From contig JAFUPV010000002.1 in assembly GCA_017472605.1 (NCBI GenBank), positions 62,001 to 126,000 of the forward strand: DNA of 64,000 nt, in the 5' to 3' direction. Below are positions 48,839 to 57,600 of this stretch, piece after piece. Both the position numbers and the translations under genes were made by a program. The notes below the pieces were generated by a model, which saw only the letters and a list, made by a program, of their open reading frames with translations, ran no database searches and was not told where the DNA came from. Numbering within the stretch: the first letter of the stretch is position 1; each line of letters begins with the position of its first letter. Origin of the DNA: Lachnospiraceae bacterium (lineage in GTDB: Bacteria; Bacillota; Clostridia; Lachnospirales; Lachnospiraceae).

Positions 48839-50260
48839 ATGTTAGCAGCAATCGAAGAAGCACTCTACCCCATCGTGGTAGAAATGAACAACTACTTATC
48901 CAGCTATATCCTGATTTTCCTGCTGGTTGGTGTCGGTCTGTGGTATTCCATCCAGACCCGTTTTGTACAGGTTCGTTACTTCTGTCAGGGTATGAAAAAA
49001 GTATTCGGCAACCTGTCTCTGAAAGGCGGCACCCAGAAGCAGGGTATGAGTTCCTTCCAGGCACTGGCAACAGCAATCGCAGCCCAGGTTGGTACCGGTA
49101 ACATTGTTGGTGCTTCCGGTGCGATCCTGACCGGCGGTCCCGGCGCCATCTTCTGGATGTGGGTGATCGCGTTCCTCGGAATGGCTACCATCTATGCGGA
49201 AGCAACACTGGCACAGAAAACACGTGTCGTTGATAAGAACGGTAATGTCTACGGCGGTCCCGTTTACTACATCACCACAGCCTTCAAAGGCGGTTTCGGT
49301 AAATTCCTGTCTATTTTCTTTGCAGTAGCAATCATTCTGGCACTTGGATTCATGGGCTGCATGGTTCAGTCCAACTCCATCGGTTCCACCATTGAAACCG
49401 CATTCGGCATTCCTGCCTGGATCATCGGTATCGTTCTGGTTGTCATCTGCGCCTTCATCTTCTTAGGCGGCGTGCAGCGTCTTGCATCTGTCTGCGAAAA
49501 GCTGGTTCCGTTTATGGCAGCAATTTTCCTTGTTGGCGGTCTTGTTGTACTTATCCTTCGCATTCAGTATCTCCCGGCAACCTTCGGCATGATCTTCAAA
49601 TATGCGTTCCAGCCGCAGGCAATCATCGGCGGTGCCTTCGGTGCAGCTTTGAAGTCAGCAATCAGCCAGGGTGCGAAGCGCGGTCTGTTCTCCAATGAAG
49701 CAGGTATGGGTTCCACACCGCATGCCCACGCGCAGGCAAACGTTGCTCATCCTCACGATCAGGGTGTTGTTGCCATGATCGGCGTGTTCATCGATACCTT
49801 CGTTGTATTAACCTTAAATGCGCTTGTTATTATCTCCACCATGTACGCAGCAGACGGCGCTCTGGCAGAATGCGGAGCTGCTGCAGCAAGCACGGTGATC
49901 ACAAAGGCAAATCTTGCCCAAACTGCCTTCGGAACGGTAATGGGAGAAAGCTTCGGTGCAATCTTCGTTGCGATCTGCCTGTTCTTCTTCGCATTCTCCA
50001 CCATCCTTGGCTGGAACATGTTTGGTAAGATCAACGTCATCTACCTGTTTGGCGAAAAGAATTCCAAAATCAGCACAAGAATCTATACCGTAATCGCACT
50101 GGTATTTATCTTCCTGGGAACTCTGGTATCAAACGACCTTGTATGGGAACTGACCGATGCCTTTAACTATCTGATGGTAATCCCCAATGCAATTGCATTG
50201 TTTGCACTGACCCGCATGGTTCGTACCTCACTGAAGGAGATTGACGCAAAGAAGAAATAA
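48839..50260 (+). CDS. Sodium:alanine/glycine symporter (AGCS family)
   Basis: The 473-residue membrane carrier has the family pattern GGTQKQGMSSFQALATAIAA, QVGTGNIVG, GPGAIFWMW and GLFSNEAGMGSTPHAHAQ. It takes up glycine or alanine with sodium. Its leader carries a tandem glycine riboswitch and terminator, which supports glycine as substrate. The ATG at 48839 has AGGAGG 8 bases upstream. It is a single-gene transcription unit ended by a strong terminator. Confidence 0.95.
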   Translation: MLAAIEEALYPIVVEMNNYLSSYILIFLLVGVGLWYSIQTRFVQVRYFCQGMKKVFGNLSLKGGTQKQGMSSFQALATAIAAQVGTGNIVGASGAILTGGPGAIFWMWVIAFLGMATIYAEATLAQKTRVVDKNGNVYGGPVYYITTAFKGGFGKFLSIFFAVAIILALGFMGCMVQSNSIGSTIETAFGIPAWIIGIVLVVICAFIFLGGVQRLASVCEKLVPFMAAIFLVGGLVVLILRIQYLPATFGMIFKYAFQPQAIIGGAFGAALKSAISQGAKRGLFSNEAGMGSTPHAHAQANVAHPHDQGVVAMIGVFIDTFVVLTLNALVIISTMYAADGALAECGAAAASTVITKANLAQTAFGTVMGESFGAIFVAICLFFFAFSTILGWNMFGKINVIYLFGEKNSKISTRIYTVIALVFIFLGTLVSNDLVWELTDAFNYLMVIPNAIALFALTRMVRTSLKEIDAKKK

Positions 50261-50300
50261 TTCGACAAATTTCTCTCATTTGAAATACTCTCATCTTCCA

Positions 50301-50346
50301 AAAAAGAACGTTGGAACAAACTTGCCATTGTTCCAACGTTCTTTTT
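50301..50346. terminator. Bidirectional terminator between symporter and MacB-like genes
   Basis: A perfect 19-bp stem (50301-50319 with 50328-50346) has an A-run before and T-run after. It serves the convergent symporter and ABC ATPase genes. Confidence 0.95.
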
Positions 50347-50443
50347 CTGTTATTCCTGCCTCCAGACAGACGTCTGCGCACCCATTTGCGAGCACCGCGT
50401 GAAACCCACGCACCATGTTTCTTCCCGCTTACGCGAGTTTTTT

Positions 50444-51169
50444 CTATGCACCGGCGATTGGATTTTCCTCATACAGCCGTCCATCGACAATATATACAAT
50501 TCGTTCCGCATGCTGTGCCACATTGAGATCATGGGTAATCATCAGGATCGTGTTTCCCATCTCATGGAGCTTATGGAAGAGTTTGAGCACTTCCTGACCG
50601 CTTTCCCGGTCAAGCGCGCCGGTTGGTTCGTCGGCAAGAAGAATTCCTGGATTGCCCACAAGCGCTCTGGCGATGGCAACACGCTGCTGCTGACCGCCGG
50701 ACAGCTCGTTGGGCTTGTGATGGGTTCGTTCTGCCAGGCCAAGCATTTCAATAATTTCAGCGCTCTGCTTTTCCGCATCCCGGACACCTTCACCACGGGT
50801 CAGCAGAGGCATGATGATGTTCTGCATGACTGTATAGCTGGGGATCAGATGATATTTCTGAAAGATGAATCCGATTTTTTCATTTCGGATTTTTGTCATT
50901 TTCCGGTCGTTTGCCTTGTGTACGGCAATTCCGTCCAGATAGTATTCACCGGTATCCGGAACATCCATGCAGCCGATGGTGTTCATCAGGGTACTTTTTC
51001 CGGAACCGGATGGTCCCAGAATTGCCAGATATTCGCCTTTTTTCACCTGCAGGGACACGTCATAAAGAACCTGCAGTGTCTGACTTCCCATTTGATAGCT
51101 TTTATTGATGTTTCGCAGATCAACCATGTAGGGAGACGGTTCCGTCTCTTTCTTTTTTCGTCCAAACAT
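50444..51169 (-). CDS. MacB-type ABC transporter ATPase
   Basis: The 241-residue ATPase has Walker [10 protein letters not shown], signature LSGGQQQR and Walker B ILLADEPTGALDR, as in MacB/LolD ATPases, after a short cytoplasmic N-terminus (FGRKKKETEPSP). I chose ATG 51169 because AGGAG lies 8 bases upstream; the ATG at 51175 overlaps the permease stop and is only 2 bases from that site. It is last in a four-gene operon: giant adaptor, adaptor, permease, ATPase. Confidence 0.93.
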   Translation of the reverse strand: MFGRKKKETEPSPYMVDLRNINKSYQMGSQTLQVLYDVSLQVKKGEYLAILGPSGSGKSTLMNTIGCMDVPDTGEYYLDGIAVHKANDRKMTKIRNEKIGFIFQKYHLIPSYTVMQNIIMPLLTRGEGVRDAEKQSAEIIEMLGLAERTHHKPNELSGGQQQRVAIARALVGNPGILLADEPTGALDRESGQEVLKLFHKLHEMGNTILMITHDLNVAQHAERIVYIVDGRLYEENPIAGA

Positions 51170-51174
51170 ATGCA

Positions 51175-53046
51175 TTACTCCTGATTCAGTGCCTGTACCG
51201 GCAGCAGACGCGATGCTTTCCATGCCGGGTAGAAGCCAAATATGGTTCCGGTTCCGATGGCAAATGCCAGAGCAATTATCCAGGCATTTGCCGTCATCTC
51301 TACACGGACACCAAGATACGTGGCAACCGGTTCCACCGCGAAGCTGAGTCCGATGCCGAGAATGCCGCCAATCAGACTGATGATTGCTGCTTCCAGGAGG
51401 AAATCCAGCAGAATGTCTTTTCTTGTGCAGCCGATTGCTTTCAGGATACCGATTTCCTCGGTACGCTCTTTCACCGCAACAAACAGAACATTCATGATGC
51501 CGATGCCGCCGACTACGAAGACAATGGCAGCCATTGCCGTCAGAAGAATGGTCAGGATGCTGTTGGACTGTTCTGCCGCTTCCATTTTGCTTCCCGCGTC
51601 TGTGAAGGTAAATTCGGCATTCGGATAGGTTTCCGCCAGAACTGCAGTGATTTTTTCAATGGTCTGGTCAACAGAAGTGGCATCTTCTGCCAGCACAGTA
51701 AGGGTTGGATTGATGTTTTCTCCGGTAATATATTTGACTCCGGTTGCATAGGGAACGAAGATTGCCTCATCCGGGCTGATACCGGAGGATACGGTTCCGA
51801 TTGCTTCCAGTACACCGTTCACCACATAGGAACGGCCATCGATGTACAGAACACTGTCATAGGCATCCATTGCACTGCCAAAGATTTCCTTTGCAGCGGT
51901 CGCTCCCAGGACACAGATTTTCTGTTTATTTGTTTCATCGTCATCTTCAATGAAGCTTCCAACCGCGATTTCCAGATTGCTGATTGCCGCATAGTTGCTC
52001 TTAACCCCGGCGATTGTATAGGAAGTTTCTGCCTCCAGTTCACCGCCGTCCACCGTACTTTTGGTGGAGTAGGAAAGCGTAACCGCACTGATTCCCGGCA
52101 CGAACAGCTCAATATCTTCCACATCAGAATCGGACAGAATGATCTGTTCCAGATTTTTCTCTGTATCATCTTCCGCTTCTGTTTCCTGTTCCTTATCCTC
52201 GTCTGCCCTGGACGGCAGCTCGCTGTCACTGATTTCGCTGTCAGATTCCGGTTCGCCAGCCTCCCCCGTTCCTTCGGTCTCTCCCTCTTCCGACATTGTG
52301 AAATCACTTCCCTCCGGCATCTGGAAGTCTCCTCCCTCCGGCATCGTAAAATCACTTCCTTCCGGCATCTGGAAATCTCCTCTGTCCGGCATCGTGAAAT
52401 CACTTCCCTCCGGCATCTGGAAATCTCCTCCGTCCGGCATCGTGAAATCACTTCCCTCCGGCATCTGGAAATCTCCTCTGTCTGGCATCGTGAAATCACT
52501 TCCCTCCGGCATCTGGAAATCTCCTCCCTCCGGCATCGTGAAATCACTTCCCTCCGGCATCTGGAAATCTCCTCCCTCCGGCATCGTAAAATCGCTTCCA
52601 TCCGGCATCTGGAAATCTCCTCCCTCCGGCATCTGGAAATCTCCTCCCTCCGGCATCTGGAAGTCTCCTCCACCCGGCATCTGGAAACTTCCTCCATCTC
52701 CTCCGGGCATTGAGAATCCGCCTCTGCTGCCGCCGAACATCGAGAATCCGCCTCCGCTGCCGCCGGACATGCCTCCCCGGCCGCCGGAGCCCATCGTCTG
52801 AGAGAACAGATTTGCGAAACTGTTTCCGCCCGCCGCAGAAGCTGCCATTTCATAGGTGACGTCAATTGCCCCCGCGTTCAGCGTTTTAAACTGGTCCAGG
52901 ACATCCAGCTGTCCGCCCCGGCCAATCGCAATTACAAGAACGATTGTCGCTGTACCGATGACAATGCCGATGGAAGTCATGATTGTTTTAAATTTATTCT
53001 GCAGAATATTCTGAAGGATCAGCCGCAGCAATACTGAGATTTTCAT
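51175..53046 (-). CDS. MacB-like permease with large acidic Met/Phe repeat insert
   Basis: The 623-residue permease has an N-terminal helix (TSIGIVIGTATIVLVIAIG), a MacB-type extracytoplasmic domain and three C-terminal helices with the usual GGIGIMNVLFVAVKERTEEIGI. After about residue 86 a Gly-rich stretch and 17 tandem units of FQMPEGGD/FTMPEGSD (121-256) are inserted, then an acidic stretch to about 300. This adds some 200 extracellular residues compared with typical MacB-like permeases. The insert is rich in Met, Phe, Asp and Glu. The start abuts the stop of the adaptor gene (no gap). It probably works with both adaptors to expel a peptide or drug, or to handle a metal. Confidence 0.9.
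   Translation of the reverse strand: MKISVLLRLILQNILQNKFKTIMTSIGIVIGTATIVLVIAIGRGGQLDVLDQFKTLNAGAIDVTYEMAASAAGGNSFANLFSQTMGSGGRGGMSGGSGGGFSMFGGSRGGFSMPGGDGGSFQMPGGGDFQMPEGGDFQMPEGGDFQMPDGSDFTMPEGGDFQMPEGSDFTMPEGGDFQMPEGSDFTMPDRGDFQMPEGSDFTMPDGGDFQMPEGSDFTMPDRGDFQMPEGSDFTMPEGGDFQMPEGSDFTMSEEGETEGTGEAGEPESDSEISDSELPSRADEDKEQETEAEDDTEKNLEQIILSDSDVEDIELFVPGISAVTLSYSTKSTVDGGELEAETSYTIAGVKSNYAAISNLEIAVGSFIEDDDETNKQKICVLGATAAKEIFGSAMDAYDSVLYIDGRSYVVNGVLEAIGTVSSGISPDEAIFVPYATGVKYITGENINPTLTVLAEDATSVDQTIEKITAVLAETYPNAEFTFTDAGSKMEAAEQSNSILTILLTAMAAIVFVVGGIGIMNVLFVAVKERTEEIGILKAIGCTRKDILLDFLLEAAIISLIGGILGIGLSFAVEPVATYLGVRVEMTANAWIIALAFAIGTGTIFGFYPAWKASRLLPVQALNQE
52279..52686 (-). repeat. 24/48-bp in-frame tandem repeat in the MacB-like permease gene
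   Basis: Seventeen 24-bp units encode 8-residue FxMPxGxD motifs; most alternate FQMPEGSD and FTMPEGGD, giving a 48-bp higher-order unit. DNA identity between units is high, so copy number may vary between strains. Confidence 0.93.
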
Positions 53047-54675
53047 TTATTTCACCTGACTTTCAATGATTACCGTCTCTCCCTCTTCCAGACCGGAGCT
53101 GATCTCGGTCTGATATCCATCCGTAAAGCCGGTTTCTACTTCCTGCCTGCGAATTGTTCCGTCACTCTCCAGAACCTTCACATAAGAGACACCGTTTTCC
53201 TGCTGAATTGCTTTTTTCGAAACATAAAGCACATCCGCCGCTTCCTCCTCCACAAAGGTTGCCGTTCCGGTCATGTCTGCATACACCCTGGTTACATCAC
53301 CGGTAAACAATACCGTTACTGTGTAATTGACTGTCGAGGATCCGCTGGATGCCGAGGTAGAAATGCTCTCAACCACACCTTCAAAGTCTGTGTCCTCATA
53401 TGCCGTCAGATCAATGACAACACGGTCACCCACTGCGATGGAAGCAATATCTTCCTGATTCACCGAAACAGAAATCGTCACATCCTCCGCATTCTGAAAA
53501 CTGGCAACGGTTGCCGCATCCGTCAGTTCATCCTCTTTAGCAAATCCGACTTCCGTGATCACACCGGAATACTCCGAGTAAATAATACCGTCACCGATGA
53601 ACGCCTCAAAGGCTTCCAGTTCTTCCTTCAGTGAAGCCAGTGTCTCTTCTGCATCTTCCAGTTCACTGTCCAGATCATCCACATCAATTTCATAAAGACT
53701 GTCTGCATTTTCATAGTTCAGCATTGCCAGATCATAGGTCTGCTTCGCTGTAATCGTTCCTGTAATCAGGTTATTCTGAGCAGTCAGAAGTTTCGTGCAC
53801 AGCTCCGCATAGTTCTCCTGCTCTGCTTCCAGGTCATCCTCCACATCCTCTCCGTTGGCAAGATCGGTTGTCAGTTCATTAATGGTTTCCAGAGAATCTG
53901 CAATGGAAGCTTCCAGCTCCGTCACCTGATTCTGAAGTCCGGCAATGGTATTGTCATATTCCGCCTGAGCCACTTCCCCCTTCGCCAGATTGGTCTGATA
54001 ATCATAGTTATAGGTCAGCGCGTTTTCATCGCGTGTAATCTTTGCCTGCGTCACTGCCAGCTCCGCGCTGGTCACAGACGCTTCTAACGCGGCGCGATAT
54101 TCTTCAATGCTTTCGTCTGACAGCTTTAATATTGGTTCCCCCTCTTCCACACGCTGACCGATTGCCACATAAACCTCTTCTACAATCAAAGAAGCATCAA
54201 CTGTTGTTGCAGATTCAGCGGTGTCAGAAGAACTTCCGGACGAAGAGGAACGTCCGGCATCTCCCATCAGAACAAAACTGTTCATTCCACCGCCCATGGA
54301 TCCGCCGCCAAATGCGCTGCCTGCAGAAGATGCCCCTCCAGAGGAACTGCCGCCTGAAGTTCCCCCTGCGGAGCTGCTTTCTGAGGAACTGTTCTGTCCG
54401 CTCAGATCACAGATCTGTGTGACAGAGCCGATTGCAACAGATCCGCTTTCCGCAACACCGGTAATCAGATTTCCCCGAAGCACCGTTGTCTCTTTATAAT
54501 TCGCTGTTTCCACCTCTTCTGCCTCTACCGACGGATTCAGAACCTGATCCAGCATGGCACTCAGCTCACCGTTCATTACCCCGTCCAGCATATCATTGGA
54601 ATATGCAGCATACAGCGAACCGCCGACTACACCAAGAAAGACGGTTCCCAAAAGAAGCTTTTTTCCTTTTTTCAT
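53047..54675 (-). CDS. Periplasmic-adaptor-like (HlyD/MacA) export subunit
   Basis: The 542-residue protein has an N-terminal anchor (KKLLLGTVFLGVVGGSLYAAY), a lipoyl-type half motif (VEEGEPILKLSD), a long alpha-helical hairpin (about 210-370), the second lipoyl half (SGVITEVGFAKEDEL) and a membrane-proximal beta-barrel. A Ser/Gly-rich insert of about 60 residues (about 120-180) precedes the first half. Such adaptors link MacB-type transporters to cell-surface structures. The ATG at 54675 has GGTGGAG upstream and lies 10 bases after the giant adaptor stop. Confidence 0.9.
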   Translation of the reverse strand: MKKGKKLLLGTVFLGVVGGSLYAAYSNDMLDGVMNGELSAMLDQVLNPSVEAEEVETANYKETTVLRGNLITGVAESGSVAIGSVTQICDLSGQNSSSESSSAGGTSGGSSSGGASSAGSAFGGGSMGGGMNSFVLMGDAGRSSSSGSSSDTAESATTVDASLIVEEVYVAIGQRVEEGEPILKLSDESIEEYRAALEASVTSAELAVTQAKITRDENALTYNYDYQTNLAKGEVAQAEYDNTIAGLQNQVTELEASIADSLETINELTTDLANGEDVEDDLEAEQENYAELCTKLLTAQNNLITGTITAKQTYDLAMLNYENADSLYEIDVDDLDSELEDAEETLASLKEELEAFEAFIGDGIIYSEYSGVITEVGFAKEDELTDAATVASFQNAEDVTISVSVNQEDIASIAVGDRVVIDLTAYEDTDFEGVVESISTSASSGSSTVNYTVTVLFTGDVTRVYADMTGTATFVEEEAADVLYVSKKAIQQENGVSYVKVLESDGTIRRQEVETGFTDGYQTEISSGLEEGETVIIESQVK

Positions 54676-54685
54676 CTGCTCCACC

Positions 54686-57600
54686 TCAATTTTCTGTTTC
54701 ACTGCGTTCTGCAGTTTCCTCATCTTCACTCTTTCTTCCGGACTGTCCGCCAAACGGGAAATTCATTCCCTCCGGCAGTTCCATATCCGGTATGTTCATA
54801 TCCGGCATATTCGGCATCGTTCTTCCGCTTTCTGAGCCTTCAGAAAGGATGACATAGGCGGAAAGTCCGCTGGAAAGCGTACCTCTGCTGTTATCAACGG
54901 TTACCACAACTCCATAGGTTACACTGGATGCGCTTCTGCTTTGCGTAGCAGAGGTTGCGACTTCACTGATGGTTCCGGAAGCTCTGGTTCCGTTTGCAAT
55001 GACCATCACGCTGCCTCCTACCTGATAATTGGCGATTTCTGTCTGATCGACCTCGACGGAAATATATATTTTCGACATATCCAGATAGCGAACCAGTTCA
55101 CAGTCTGCCGACAGATAGTCATCCGCTTCCATGAGAACATTGCTGATGGTTCCGGACTGTTCGGCGCGAATCATTCCGTCTGCCATAGATTCATATATTT
55201 CCTGCTCTGCAAGCAGCGTTTCCAGTGTTTCATTTGCTTCATCCAGAGCAGACTGGAGACTTGCCATGGTAATCTCATACGTATCCTCCGCATAAGCAGA
55301 CTCCAGTTTTGCCAGATCATACGTCTGCTCCGCTGTGATCTGATCCAGTTTCTGGGTGATCTCCGCTTCGCTGATCATTACCGTCAGTCCCGGAATGCAT
55401 GCCTGAAGTTCCTCTACAATTTCAGCGATGTCGTAGGTCTGGGCACTTACTCCGGAAGATCCGGAGCTGCTGAAGGAGCCGCTGAAAGAAGCTCCTGACT
55501 GCATCATGCCGCCTGTCGCGCCGGATGAGCTGTTTCCCTTTCCGGACGATTGACTTTCTTCTTCGGAATCCTCCATTCCCGGCCATTCCATTTCGCCTTT
55601 CGATTCTGATTCCATGGAATCGTCTGGCATGGAGGGGGCTCCTGGCATGGTCGGCTCGATTTCTCCAGATGACTCTTCCGGCCTGGTTGGGTCGGTCTCT
55701 CCGGACGTTTCTTCCGGCATGCTCGGATCGGTCTCTCCGGACGTTTCCTCCGGCCTGGTTGGGTCGGTCTCTCCGGACGTTTCCTCCGGCATGCTCTGGT
55801 CGGTCTCTCCGGACGTTTCCTCCGGCATGCTCGAATCGGTCTCTCCGGACGGCTCCTCCGGCTCAGTCGGTGCCGCCATACTTTCTTTTTCCTTCCACTC
55901 GGCTTCCACGCTTGCTATCGCTTCCGCAACTGCCTGTGCCTTTTCTGCTTCATAGCTGGCCGCCATCGAAGATTCCTTTTCCTGCTGCTCAAGATCCAGC
56001 TGTTTGGCCAGAAGCAGTCGCGCCTCCTCTTTTTCTGCCTCTGCCTCCTCCAGCGCAAGCTCTGCTTCCGAAAGCTGTGTCTGCAGCTGCAGTTCCTGAT
56101 CGTAAAGTTCCATGTAGGAAGATAAGTCCGAAACAAGAATTGTAAAATCCAGATTCTGTGTCTTCAGTGTTACCTGATACCGTGTGATTACCTGCACTTC
56201 CTGCTGTCCGTTATCTTCCGCTGACCCGTCTCCGTCTTCTGTTCCCGGTTCCGCTTCACTGTTCGTTTCACTCGGAATCACATCGGTTTCACCGGACTCT
56301 CCGTCTGCAGACGATGCGATTTCCGCTTCTCTGCTCTCCAAAACTGCTGAGCTTTCTGTTTCGCTTCCCTCCGCAGACGATGCGCTTTCCGCTTCGCTGC
56401 TCTCCAAAACCGCTGAGGTTTCTGTCTCGTTTCCCTCCGCAGATGATGCGCTTTCTGCTCCACTGCTCTCCAAAACCGCTGAGGTCTCTGTCTCGTTTCC
56501 CTCCGCAGACAATGTGCTCTCTGCTTCGCTGCTCTCCAAAACCGCTGAGGTTTCTGTCTCGTTTCCCTCCGCAGATGGTGTGCTTTCTGCTTCGCTGCTC
56601 TCCAAAACCGCTGAGGTTTCTGTCTCGTTTCCCTCCGCAGACGATGTGCCCTCTGCTTCGCTGCTCTCCAAAACCGCTGAGGTTTCTGTCTCGTTTCCCT
56701 CCGCAGACGATGTACTTTCTGCTTCGCTGCGCTCCGGAACCAGTGCTTCCGTCTCATCGGCTTCCGCAGTGCTCTCCGACATCGCCTCCTGCGCTTCTGC
56801 AATTGTTTGAAGAAGAAGCTCTGCCTCTGCCAGATCACTTTCGCTGCTCATCGCAATATTCTGCGCCATCAGCTGCTTTACCGTGTTTAATACCTGAAGC
56901 TTCATTTCCTCCTCCAGATATTCCTCTGTTATTTCCAGATACGAGGGATTCTGAATCATTTGACTGATCCGGTTTGCCATAGAAGAAATCAGTTCCAGTT
57001 TCTTCGTTTCCAGTTCATTCAGGCTTGTTTCCAGTTCCTCAATCTCCACCTGCTTCTCTTCCAGAACCGGCTCCCACAAGGTATCCAGAGCCGCAAACTG
57101 CTCCGCAATCGACTGTCCTCCGGCTTCCGGAGAAGAACTCTCCTCCGGAGCTTCACTGGGCTCCAGACTCACATCGGGTTCCGACTCCTCACTTGGCGCT
57201 GTTTCTCCTCCCGATGATTCTTCCTCCGGCACATCTGTGCTCTCATCCGGCACCGCATCTGTGCTGGGCGACGACTCCTCTGCCGATGACGGCTCCTCAC
57301 TCGCATCTGTACTCTCATCCGGCACTGCATCTGTACTGGACGACGACTCCTCTGCCGATGGCGATTCATCACTCGCATCTGTACTCTCGTCCGGCTCCAT
57401 ATCTGTCCCCGGCAATGACTCCTCTGCCGATGACGGTTCCTCACTCGCATCTATGCTCTCGTCCGGCACTTCATCTATACCGGATGACGGCTCCTGCATT
57501 TCACTGCTGTTTTCCACAGTCTCCTCCTCCGAGGTTAATTCCGAAAAATCGCCGCCGTTAAAGTCATTTCCGCCCATGGAATTATTACCAAAGTTTCCGC

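Noticed and set aside
52139..52801. Plus-strand frame with many SLPSGIWKSPPSGIVK repeats
   Set aside because: It is the reverse complement of the Met/Asp repeat in the MacB-like permease, with no ribosome binding site.
56184..56967. Open frames over the 66-bp repeats on both strands
   Set aside because: Repeat DNA without stops gives open frames in all phases; only the frame of the giant adaptor continues into lipoyl and beta-barrel motifs on both sides.
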